Source: an uncultured bacterium (GTDB lineage Bacteria > Cyanobacteriota > Vampirovibrionia > Gastranaerophilales > Gastranaerophilaceae). From it: DNA of 11,960 nt. Location of the stretch: contig USHE01000050.1 of the NCBI GenBank assembly GCA_900554385.1, forward strand, positions 1 through 11,960, given 5' to 3'. The notes under the pieces were generated by a model. The model was not told where the DNA came from, made no database searches, and saw only the letters and a list, made by a program, of their open reading frames with translations. Shown here in pieces: positions 6,544 through 11,960 of this stretch; the first letter of the stretch is position 1, and every line of letters begins with the position of its first letter. A program made the translations under genes and the position numbers.

Positions 6544-7908
6544 ATGAAAAAATCTTATAAAATTTTTACAGGAGCAATAATAATTTTCCTCCTAATAGTT
6601 ATACCGTTATTTCTAGGCTTAATATTTTATGTCCACTCGGTCAAAAATCTTATGCACAATAACCGTCAAAATCTTGAACAAATTGTTCAAAATTTAGAAA
6701 TTAAGAATGAAAAAAATGAAAAATTTTCAGTCGTAATAAAAGACGAAGATTTGCAAAAACTAAACAAAATAACAAATGAAACGTACAACGATTTTCTTGT
6801 GAAATATAACCAAAATCAGGCAAACTGGCTTAACAGCTGGCTCACAATTCTCACTATTGCACTGGCATTCACAGGTTTAATTGCGCCGCTTTGTTTTATG
6901 AAACTTTACGAAGACAAAAAAGAAGAAATGGACAAAATTATTGAAGAAGCCAGAACTCAAAAAGAAAAAACCAAATTAAATGTTGAAAAAATGGAAGAAC
7001 AACTCCGACAGGTTAACGAAAAATCTAACGAAGTAAACAAACAATTGCTGGAGGTAAACGAAAAAGCAAAACAAATGGAGGAACAGCTTAAGCAGGTTCG
7101 CCAGCAATCTAAACAAATGTCATACGACTTAGCTTCCGTAAAAAAATACGTGAACGAAGCACAATCAATAGCAAAATACACAGAAGGACTAAACAAAAAA
7201 CGGGAAAATAAAATAGATGAAGCTGAAAAATTATTTTTAGAAGCCCTTAATTTTAATCCTGAAAAAGATGATGTGCTAAATTCACTTGCACTTATTAACA
7301 AAGATAAAAAAGAATACGACAAAGCATTAGAAAATCTCAAAACAGCAATAAAAATAAATCCAAAATCATTGTATTACAATAATATCGCCACCATATACTC
7401 AAAGAAAAATGATTACACAGAAGCAATAAATTATGAAAAACTTGCTATAGAAAATGCACCTGATGATTTAAACGCAGGTTTCTATATGTCAGTTATGTCT
7501 TTATTTTATACAGAAATCAACGACTTTGATAAAGCACAAAGTTATATAGATAAAGCCTTAGAGAAAAACGATACTGATAAGGATATAGTAAATAATATAT
7601 CAGTTGTCCTAATTACCCAAAACAAATATGAACCGGCAATAAAACATCTTAACAGACTCTATAATCTGGGAACTTTTAATGCAACGACATTGTATAATTT
7701 AACAGAAGCATATATCTTGAAGGGACAAATAACAGACTCCATAAAAACAATAAAAAAATATAAAAATTATCAGAAACAGAATGACTGTTACGGAATATAC
7801 ACAGACGACTACGAAAAATGGATGAATAGCTTAAAAAATACCGAAGAAACAGCAGAAGTTAAAGAATTAATAGAACATATAAATTCTTTGGAAAAAAGAG
7901 AACGATGA
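6544..7908 (+). CDS. Two-TM, coiled-coil, TPR-repeat inner-membrane protein
   Basis: A 454-residue protein. Domain order: membrane segment 1 (about 8-30), a roughly 60-residue polar segment (32-93), membrane segment 2 (about 96-119), a long coiled coil (about 122-205, heptads such as EEQLRQVNEKSNEVNKQLLE), then about five or six TPR units (about 211-410). The TPRs show the usual pattern of A/G at the helix packing sites and Pro at the unit end (NKIDEAEKLFLEALNFNPEK; EYDKALENLKTAIKINPKS; DYTEAINYEKLAIENAPDD; DFDKAQSYIDKALEKND). The two helices should place the 60-residue loop outside and both termini inside, so the TPR domain would be a cytoplasmic protein-docking platform on a membrane anchor. 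No catalytic domain is visible and no partner is identifiable from neighbours. AGAGG (6533-6537) precedes the ATG at 6544. A strong terminator follows at 7936-7972. Confidence 0.88.
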   Translation: MKKSYKIFTGAIIIFLLIVIPLFLGLIFYVHSVKNLMHNNRQNLEQIVQNLEIKNEKNEKFSVVIKDEDLQKLNKITNETYNDFLVKYNQNQANWLNSWLTILTIALAFTGLIAPLCFMKLYEDKKEEMDKIIEEARTQKEKTKLNVEKMEEQLRQVNEKSNEVNKQLLEVNEKAKQMEEQLKQVRQQSKQMSYDLASVKKYVNEAQSIAKYTEGLNKKRENKIDEAEKLFLEALNFNPEKDDVLNSLALINKDKKEYDKALENLKTAIKINPKSLYYNNIATIYSKKNDYTEAINYEKLAIENAPDDLNAGFYMSVMSLFYTEINDFDKAQSYIDKALEKNDTDKDIVNNISVVLITQNKYEPAIKHLNRLYNLGTFNATTLYNLTEAYILKGQITDSIKTIKKYKNYQKQNDCYGIYTDDYEKWMNSLKNTEETAEVKELIEHINSLEKRER

Positions 7909-7935
7909 TACGCATTACATGCGCCAAAAGGAAAA

Positions 7936-7972
7936 AAATAAGACAGGATAGAAAAGCTATTCTGTCTTATTT
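7936..7972 (+). terminator. Strong terminator after the TPR gene
   Basis: AAATAAGACAGGATAG (7936-7951) pairs with CTATTCTGTCTTATTT (7957-7972) over 16 bp with one G-T wobble and a 5-base loop AAAAG. A-rich and T-rich flanks let it act in both directions. It ends the chromosomal gene block. Confidence 0.85.
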
Positions 7973-7978
7973 ACTCTG

Positions 7979-7995
7979 TTACCCTGGATGCGATT
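7979..7995 (-). repeat. Second, shorter copy of the tRNA-Arg 3' end (17 bases)
   Basis: TTACCCTGGATGCGATT is identical to 8192-8208, the acceptor-stem 3' side plus half of the T-arm of the tRNA-Arg fragment. Identity stops abruptly at 7996, inside the T-loop. The two copies are in the same orientation, 213 bases apart. It may be a scar of an older integration or of recombination at the tRNA locus. Confidence 0.8.
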
Positions 7996-8153
7996 GTTTT
8001 GGATTTTCTCCACGCTCAAATAGTTTCGCAATTGAACCTACGGTTCTGTATTGCTCAATATTCTCGCTATCCGGACTGACTCGCTAGCGTTCGTGTCGTC
8101 CGTACGGAAATCCGCTCGAACGTAAGTTGGCGTTCTCATCGCTATTCAATGCA
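7996..8153. repeat. Palindrome-rich, relatively GC-rich non-coding block
   Basis: This block has no convincing gene and is visibly more GC-rich than its surroundings. It holds several dyads: GAACC-TAC-GGTTC (8034-8046), TCCGGA (8070-8075), CGCTAGCG (8082-8089), the perfect 10-base TCCGTACGGA (8099-8108), and GAACG-8-CGTTC (8118-8122 and 8131-8135). A frame is open through its left part to 8087, but it starts inside the TPR gene and reads through the terminator stem, so I do not call it. It could be a dispersed structured repeat, a degraded mobile piece or a structured RNA. Confidence 0.45.
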
Positions 8154-8154
8154 A

Positions 8155-8187
8155 ATAAAAAAGCGGGCTCAAACCCGCTTATTTTTT
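8155..8187. terminator. Bidirectional terminator, natural 3' end of the tRNA-Arg transcript
   Basis: AAGCGGG (8161-8167), loop CTCAAA, CCCGCTT (8174-8180), followed by ATTTTTT on the plus strand and by TTTTTTATTT on the minus strand. On the minus strand it lies 12 bases past the tRNA 3' end, so it is most likely the original terminator of that tRNA gene and marks the chromosomal side of the junction. Confidence 0.9.
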
Positions 8188-8191
8188 AGAT

Positions 8192-8234
8192 TTACCCTGG
8201 ATGCGATTCGAACGCATGACCTACCGCTTAGAAG
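8192..8234. other. Attachment site (att core) at the chromosome/element junction
   Basis: The core is the conserved tRNA-Arg 3' segment up to the anticodon loop, where homology to the tRNA ends. The left flank (tRNA terminator) is chromosomal; the right flank leads to integrase and excisionase-like genes. The exact crossover cannot be defined without the opposite junction. Confidence 0.75.
8193..8234 (-). tRNA. 3' fragment of tRNA-Arg(TCT), 5' half missing
   Basis: Read on the minus strand: anticodon loop CTTCTAA with anticodon TCT (8232-8230), 3' anticodon stem GCGGT, variable loop AGGTC, T-arm ATGCG-TTCGAAT-CGCAT (8217-8201), acceptor 3' strand CCAGGGT (8200-8194) and discriminator A (8193). 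The 5' side of the anticodon stem should read ACCGC but reads AGCTA, and no D-arm or 5' acceptor strand follows. The gene therefore breaks at the anticodon loop. This is the classical footprint of a tyrosine-recombinase element integrated into a tRNA gene. The functional tRNA is expected to be rebuilt at the other end of the element, outside this window. A plus-strand frame running through this fragment (MRFERMTYRLE...) is a known type of tRNA translation artefact. Confidence 0.92.
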
Positions 8235-8476
8235 TAGCTTATAGCCATATTTGCAAGAGTTTTCAGGTTTTGCTGGAATTAGTCAGAAGTTATTATTTTT
8301 ATTATCTTCAAGCTTGTTTCATCTCCCAATCTTTACCCACTTTTACTAGGATTTATCAGGATTTTTGCAAGAAGGTTGTAGTATTAATGTAGTGTGTAGT
8401 GTGGATTTAAAAATTCTAAACTCTATTCAAATGTTAATTTTTTGTTTATTTTTGAAGGATTGACCCTAAAATCATT
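8235..8476. other. Gene-free junction segment inside the element
   Basis: No coding region is supported here. The 9-base direct repeat TTTGCAAGA occurs at 8250-8258 and 8364-8372. Related CAGGTTTT/CAGGATTT words and a GTAGTGTGTAGTGTGG tandem (8388-8403) are also present. Position next to the att core suggests integrase arm-type binding sites, but this is inference. Confidence 0.3.
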
Positions 8477-8500
8477 TATACTGAAAATAGAATAGGGGAG
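8452..8500 (+). promoter_or_regulatory. Promoter and RBS of the DUF6338 cassette
   Basis: TATACT (8477-8482, 5 of 6) follows TTGAAG (8452-8457, 4 of 6) at a long 19-base spacing. AGGGGAG (8494-8500) is a strong ribosome site eight bases before the ATG at 8509. The cassette therefore looks independently expressed, not driven by the element's minus-strand genes. Confidence 0.45.
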
Positions 8501-8508
8501 TATAAATT

Positions 8509-9276
8509 ATGCCACCACTCGCAAATATTAATTATTGGTTATGTTTATTATTTTTTATTGTTCCAGGAATGATAATATTTTCTATTAGGTCACTGTTTAT
8601 ACCTGTATATGACAGGAATGGCGCCTCAAATGTATTTAGGTTTTTAATGTATAGTTCTTGGAATCTACTCATAGCCTTACCCTTAATAGCATATTTCCGC
8701 CCTGATATATTTGAGCTTGATAGTTTTAACATATTTGAAAACATCGGATTGGTTATATTGTACCTTTTTGTATTACCTATTTTAGAAGGTTTAGTATGGT
8801 CATATATAAACACAAAGAAAATTAATTGCTCATTTATAAGACCTTTTTTTGAAAAAGTTCTGCATTTAAACATCATTAATCCTGCTCCTACCGCTTGGGA
8901 TTCTTTATTTTACGACGATAAAGAAAGAATTATTGAAGTAGTTTTTAATGACAATGAAAGTATTTTTGGGTTTTGGGGTGTAAATTCTTACGTGTCATCA
9001 GAAAATGATACAAGGGACTTATATCTTGAATATACTCTTAAAAAGAATGAAGACGGCACTTTTGATAAAATTGAGAACAATGAAGGATTATTAGTTAATG
9101 AAACAAAAATTAAGCAAATGATATTTCATAAAATAGATACAGAAAGAGATAAAAAGTTTAAAAAGATTTATCATGAGTGTTTAAGAATAAAAAAGGAAAA
9201 TAAAGCTTTAAAAGAAGAAAACGAAAAATTAAAGAATAAAATTATTGAAACAACAGAAACAAGAAAGGAAAATTAA
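8509..9276 (+). CDS. DUF6338-like membrane protein with C-terminal SH3-like domain and coiled coil
   Basis: A 255-residue protein of unknown function. It has three likely membrane helices (about 10-33, 45-64, 78-100) with a NYWLCLLFFIVPGMI start. A soluble region (about 127-212) carries PTAWDSLF, an FGFWGVNSYVSS stretch, then RDLYLEYTL and IENNEGLLV. This order of PxxWD, G-x-x-G/F-x-S-x-SS, RDLYLE and the NxxGLLV end is what I recall of DUF6338 proteins; the match is from memory, not a search. The C-terminus (about 214-250) is a charged coiled coil (RIKKENKALKEENEKLKNK). AGGGGAG sits eight bases before the ATG, and the stop is one base before the next gene, so they form a tight two-gene unit. 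Lying between the att site and the integrase, it is accessory cargo. Phage defence, immunity or surface functions are possible but unproven. Confidence 0.8.
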   Translation: MPPLANINYWLCLLFFIVPGMIIFSIRSLFIPVYDRNGASNVFRFLMYSSWNLLIALPLIAYFRPDIFELDSFNIFENIGLVILYLFVLPILEGLVWSYINTKKINCSFIRPFFEKVLHLNIINPAPTAWDSLFYDDKERIIEVVFNDNESIFGFWGVNSYVSSENDTRDLYLEYTLKKNEDGTFDKIENNEGLLVNETKIKQMIFHKIDTERDKKFKKIYHECLRIKKENKALKEENEKLKNKIIETTETRKEN

Positions 9277-9277
9277 A

Positions 9278-9457
9278 ATGGATTCTAACAAAAAAGAACA
9301 AAGAAGTTTTAAGCCTTGTAACGAAAGTTATACACCGGGCAAAAGAGTACAAAATTCTTTTTCACCATATCAAGAAACTTCTCAAGCTGATAGCAATAGT
9401 ACAATAACTGATTCGCAATTAGATAACATGCTATCCGATTTACAATCAGATGACTAG
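9278..9457 (+). CDS. 59-residue disordered partner protein with three S-[FY]-x-P motifs
   Basis: A small hydrophilic protein with no membrane helix, no fold-forming core and one cysteine (C14). It has three evenly scattered short motifs, SFKP (10-13), SYTP (17-20) and SFSP (27-30), followed by a Ser/Gln/Asp-rich tail with DSQLDNMLSDLQSDD. Repeated aromatic-x-Pro motifs in a disordered chain look like short linear docking motifs, perhaps for the soluble domain of its neighbour. The ATG at 9278 is one base after the DUF6338 stop, with AAAGGAA (9264-9270) inside the end of that gene, so expression is coupled. An in-frame TTG at 9245 has no ribosome site and is rejected. The stop is 4 bases from the stop of the convergent integrase gene. 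I do not recognise a named family. Confidence 0.75.
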   Translation: MDSNKKEQRSFKPCNESYTPGKRVQNSFSPYQETSQADSNSTITDSQLDNMLSDLQSDD

Positions 9458-9461
9458 ATTC

Positions 9462-10568
9462 CTAAGTTCCAAACTTTCTAATTTCAACAACTGCTATTTT
9501 TTCGACAATATTATCAAGCAAATTAACGCATTGTTCGTTGACTTCCGGCAGTAAGTGAGTGTATAAGTCCATAGTCATTTTGATTGAGCTATGACCCAAT
9601 TGGTGCTGAACATACTTCATTGGTGCACCGTTAGCGAGCAACAAACTTGCATAAGTATGTCTTAAATCATGAAATCTCAATGAATCTATTCCGGCACGGT
9701 TTAAAGCCGGTTTGAATCTTCTTTTAATCATATTATTAGCATCTTGATGGCCGCCGTCGCCATTAGGGAAAACAAGATTGTGTTCGCCTTTAGGACAAGC
9801 TAAACGCCATTCTTTCAAAACTTTTACAAGCTCTAATGACATATCAACTTTTCTTGCTTTTCCCGTCTTTGTTGTGCCAACTCGTCCATGAGTAAAGTTC
9901 TTATCAACGGTTATTTTTCTTGTTATCCAGTTTATAGAATCCCAAGTTAGGCCCATTAACTCACCCTGCCTCATGCCGGTAAATAGCGCAGTAAAAAGTA
10001 ATGGGTAAAAGTCGGGATAAATTTCTTTTGTTTTAGATAAAAGAATTTTTGTTTCTTCCGTTGATAGTGAGCGAATTTCTTCACTTCTTTCTTCTTTCAA
10101 TGATTTTATACGGGCAAGAGGATTTTTTACCACTATATCCATATCAATCATAAAGCTGTAAATTTGGCTCATAAGTTTTGTGTACTTATTTACAGTTGAA
10201 TTTCTACGGCCTGTTTCAAGTTCTTGTGCAATAAATTCATTGACAGCAAGTGGTGTTATTTCACAAAGCTTTAACTTTCCGAAATAAGGTAATAAATGAT
10301 TTTTTAAGTAACCCTTGTAACCGTGTTCCGTGTTATACTTGCACTTCTTGCTTGCGTGTAATCGCATAAAGATTTCAGAGGCTTCATTAAAAGTCATTTT
10401 GCAATCGCCAGGTGCCGTGCCGGTTTGAACTTTTGACAAAGTATCAACCATGAATTTTTCAGCATCAACTTTAGTTTTAAATCCGCCTTTAACTTTTCTT
10501 TTTCCGAAGAGGTCGAGATAATCGACCTCCCAGTAATTCGCACGTTTATTTTTTCTAACTTTTGCCAT
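9462..10568 (-). CDS. int: Phage-type tyrosine recombinase/integrase
   Basis: A 368-residue site-specific recombinase of full length for the family. The N-terminus (about 1-50) is an arm-DNA-binding domain (ANYWEVDYLDLFGKRKVKGG, then KTKVDAEKFM), followed by a SAM-like core-binding domain (about 58-150) and a catalytic domain (about 165-345). All catalytic residues are visible: R200 (TGMRQGEL), K234 (TKTGKAR), H300 and R303 (FHDLRHTYAS), H326 (QLGHSS) and nucleophile Y336 (DLYTHL). It should integrate and excise the element at the tRNA-Arg site about 1.2 kb away. The ATG at 10568 has AAAGGTGG six bases upstream. The excisionase-like gene lies 57 bases upstream on the same strand, so both are probably co-transcribed. 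It faces the cargo cassette tail-to-tail with 4 bases between stops. Confidence 0.96.
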   Translation of the reverse strand: MAKVRKNKRANYWEVDYLDLFGKRKVKGGFKTKVDAEKFMVDTLSKVQTGTAPGDCKMTFNEASEIFMRLHASKKCKYNTEHGYKGYLKNHLLPYFGKLKLCEITPLAVNEFIAQELETGRRNSTVNKYTKLMSQIYSFMIDMDIVVKNPLARIKSLKEERSEEIRSLSTEETKILLSKTKEIYPDFYPLLFTALFTGMRQGELMGLTWDSINWITRKITVDKNFTHGRVGTTKTGKARKVDMSLELVKVLKEWRLACPKGEHNLVFPNGDGGHQDANNMIKRRFKPALNRAGIDSLRFHDLRHTYASLLLANGAPMKYVQHQLGHSSIKMTMDLYTHLLPEVNEQCVNLLDNIVEKIAVVEIRKFGT

Positions 10569-10625
10569 TATGTACCACCTTTAATTTTATTATGCCGTGT
10601 TTTTCGCTTTCTGTAAGCACTTTGA

Positions 10626-10796
10626 CTACAAATTGCTAACAGAATTTTTCTTGATGTATTCTTGAATCGCGTCTGGTGAAAACCTAAGCTTTCCTCCGAG
10701 TTTCACAAACGGGATTTCTTTTTTATGCACCCACCTATAAAGGGTAGATTCCGATATTTTTAAAATATTTGATACTTCTTTTATGGTTAATAACAT
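10626..10796 (-). CDS. Excisionase-family MerR-like HTH DNA-binding protein
   Basis: This 56-residue gene encodes a single winged helix-turn-helix of the HTH_17/excisionase type. MLLTIKEVSNILKISESTLY is the HTH, RWVHKKEIPFVKLGGKLRF is the wing, and SPDAIQEYIKKNSV is the closing helix. This is the complete family domain with nothing extra. Such proteins (Xis/AlpA type) bend DNA at att sites to direct excision, or regulate the integrase gene. AAAGGA (10809-10804) stands seven bases before the ATG at 10796. It is 57 bases upstream of the integrase gene on the same strand, in the usual xis-int order. It probably acts on sites near the att core or in the repeat-rich region directly upstream. Confidence 0.88.
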   Translation of the reverse strand: MLLTIKEVSNILKISESTLYRWVHKKEIPFVKLGGKLRFSPDAIQEYIKKNSVSNL

Positions 10797-11005
10797 TTTG
10801 TTTTCCTTTCGTAATTATTTGCAATCGGTTTTGCAATTTCCGAAAGGCTTGCTAAATTTAGGTTTGAAGCAGTTTTTTTAGATTGAATTACAAAGTTGCA
10901 TTTTAAATAAAAGTAAATAAAATATTTTCTCGTAATTTTGCAATAATGTAATTTTTGCCCATATCTCTTTATTTACAAGCCTTTAGGAGTTGCAAATAAA
11001 TTGCA
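10797..11005. promoter_or_regulatory. AT-rich control region with inverted repeats and TTGCAA motifs
   Basis: This gene-free stretch lies upstream of the excisionase-like gene. A long imperfect inverted repeat flanks it: 10830-10857 and 10971-10996, centred on the perfect 9-base pair AAAGGCTTG (10843-10851) / CAAGCCTTT (10976-10984), with matching TTTGCAA on the outer sides and TAAAT on the inner sides. TTGCAA or TTGCAT occurs six times (10819, 10831, 10896, 10938, 10990, 11001). It must hold the xis-int promoter. It could also be an operator pair for an element regulator or a replication origin with iteron-like sites. Confidence 0.5.
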
Positions 11006-11959
11006 TTATATTAAATCTTGAGCGTGTCCAGCTTCTTCCAACCGCTCCAATTCGTAGAATATATTGTTTAAAAACTCATCTTCGCCAATATCAACAACAA
11101 GAGCTCGTTTTGAAGTTTCACCGAAATTAGTAGAATATCCAACTTTAAAACCTTTATTTTTAGCTTGATTTTGTATGTCTTTTAAATCAGGAATCAACAC
11201 CCCTGAATCTTCAGTTTGTTTAAATTGCTTTTTAAAAGGAGTATAAACACTCTTTAAGTGAATACAAATTGTTCTATCTGCGGGTTTTAATACATAATCT
11301 ACCCCATGTTTTAATGCTCCATTTTTAACAAGCATATAAAATATCTGCATAAATTTTTCAAAGCAATCGTCCGTATGAGTAAGGTCTTGATGAGATTTAA
11401 TATATTTTTCAAGATTTTGGTTTAAAAGTTTGACTTCTTCCCCTTCCTTAAACTCTTTGTCAAATTCTGCAACTTGAAATAAATAATCCATACCTAACAT
11501 TGCTATTGCGATATTGTTTATACATCTTAAGTCAAGATTTGGATTGAATCCTTGAACGATTTTACACTTATTTTTTAAATCAGCATATAATCTTTCTTTA
11601 TCACTAAATCTTAAAAGTATTTTAGGTAACACACAAGACAGGTATTTTTCTCTTATTTTGTTTATTTTACTTGCTTCTTCTGGATTGAAATCATCTTTAT
11701 AAAATTCTGTATAAACAAGCCTTGTTGCTGTTTGAGGATTTCGATGTGCTCTATCGTTACTTGCAAAATTTAAAGTGGCATTAACGGCTCTTATATCTTG
11801 TTTTTGACCGTATCCGGTCATTCTTTTTCGAGCATTTCTGTCATAAACAGCTTTGACAGTTGTTTCAAAATTCTTTCTCATATAGCCTTCAATTTCAGCA
11901 TATAAAACGGGAATATTACTGTAATATTCCATATTATGTAAAAGGTTCATAGCCGTATC
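11006..11959 (-). CDS. C-terminal part of a probable primase-helicase-type ATPase (partial)
   Basis: The frame is open to the right edge (codons for Asp-Thr-Ala precede the ATG at 11948-11950), so the protein very likely starts outside the window; 318 codons including the stop are visible. What can be seen resembles the C-terminal half of large mobile-element ATPases. NIPVLYAEIE near the start looks like a Walker B strand. NATLNFASNDRAHRN then looks like a sensor-1 strand followed by basic residues, and RLVYTEFYKD may hold an arginine finger. A helical region follows, and a small C-terminal domain (HGVDYVLKPADRTICIHL, then SKRALVVDIGE) resembles the winged tail of plasmid/phage primase-helicases. 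The P-loop would be off the window, so the assignment is tentative. If right, it unwinds DNA during element replication. The stop is 209 bases before the excisionase-like gene on the same strand. Confidence 0.6.
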   Translation of the reverse strand, partial: DTAMNLLHNMEYYSNIPVLYAEIEGYMRKNFETTVKAVYDRNARKRMTGYGQKQDIRAVNATLNFASNDRAHRNPQTATRLVYTEFYKDDFNPEEASKINKIREKYLSCVLPKILLRFSDKERLYADLKNKCKIVQGFNPNLDLRCINNIAIAMLGMDYLFQVAEFDKEFKEGEEVKLLNQNLEKYIKSHQDLTHTDDCFEKFMQIFYMLVKNGALKHGVDYVLKPADRTICIHLKSVYTPFKKQFKQTEDSGVLIPDLKDIQNQAKNKGFKVGYSTNFGETSKRALVVDIGEDEFLNNIFYELERLEEAGHAQDLI

Positions 11960-11960
11960 A

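Larger units (their letters stand above)
8193..11960. mobile_element. Integrative element in tRNA-Arg(TCT), one end only
   Basis: Evidence is a split tRNA gene, a tyrosine integrase, an excisionase-like protein, and a primase-helicase-like ATPase in one block running off the right edge. There are no capsid, tail, relaxase or conjugation genes in view, so an ICE, a phage satellite, a plasmid-like prophage and a genomic island all remain possible. Cargo (the DUF6338 cassette) sits between the integrase and the att site. Confidence 0.82.

Noticed and set aside
7905..8087. 60-residue plus-strand open frame after the TPR gene
   Set aside because: It starts inside the TPR gene's last codons, reads through both arms of a strong terminator hairpin and across the partial tRNA repeat, and has no ribosome site or domain.
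7996..8187. CRISPR array or tRNA cluster around the palindromes
   Set aside because: No regularly spaced direct repeats with variable spacers and no second complete cloverleaf; only dyads and one tRNA fragment are seen.
8201..8392. 63-residue plus-strand open frame beginning MRFERMTYRLE
   Set aside because: Its start is the antisense translation of the tRNA-Arg T-arm and variable loop, a well-known annotation artefact; the rest runs through non-coding junction DNA.

Overview
The window is low-GC bacterial DNA with AAAGGAG-type ribosome binding sites, TATAAT-type -10 boxes and the standard code (several genes end in TAA; TGA also ends genes). The regulator and sensor genes, the DMT permease and the periplasmic-looking small proteins do not fix the taxon. 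A low-GC gut or host-associated lineage with cyanobacteria-like two-component genes (for example Gastranaerophilales/Vampirovibrionia) is my guess only.

Left part (1-7972), ordinary chromosome. The tail of a GGDEF diguanylate cyclase ends at 70 and is followed by a terminator-like dyad. A NarL/LuxR-type response regulator (180-860) is followed 12 bases later by a double-PAS sensor histidine kinase (873-2510). The kinase reading frame is broken by one in-frame TAA at 1560-1562 while staying open on both sides. Next come a GNAT acetyltransferase and a DMT/EamA permease overlapping by 4 bases (2535-3961). The acetyltransferase seems to have a consensus promoter that would give a leaderless transcript. 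A bidirectional terminator separates this pair from a small Lys/Glu-rich helical protein on the minus strand. A zinc medium-chain dehydrogenase (4428-5474) runs tail-to-tail into an O6-alkylguanine-DNA alkyltransferase (5452-5991, minus), with their 3' ends overlapping by 23 bases. A small secreted Asp/Cys/Trp-rich protein and a two-TM, coiled-coil, TPR protein complete the chromosomal side.

Boundary (7973-8508). This gene-free stretch holds a strong terminator, a palindrome-rich and relatively GC-rich block, a bidirectional terminator, and a 42-base 3' fragment of a tRNA-Arg(TCT) gene on the minus strand. Homology to the tRNA stops at the anticodon loop, as expected where a tyrosine-recombinase element has integrated. 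A 17-base copy of the same tRNA 3' end lies 213 bases further left.

Right part (8193-11960 and beyond), integrative element. From the att site inward: a two-gene cassette (a DUF6338-like membrane protein plus a 59-residue disordered protein with three S-[FY]-x-P motifs), a phage-type tyrosine integrase on the minus strand, a 56-residue excisionase-like HTH protein, a 209-base AT-rich control region with a long imperfect inverted repeat and repeated TTGCAA/TTGCAT motifs, and the C-terminal part of a probable primase-helicase-type ATPase that runs off the window. Int, Xis and the ATPase look like the integration/replication module of an ICE, satellite or plasmid-like phage. The DUF6338 cassette between Int and the att site sits where accessory cargo is usually found and is the best candidate for an undescribed system here.
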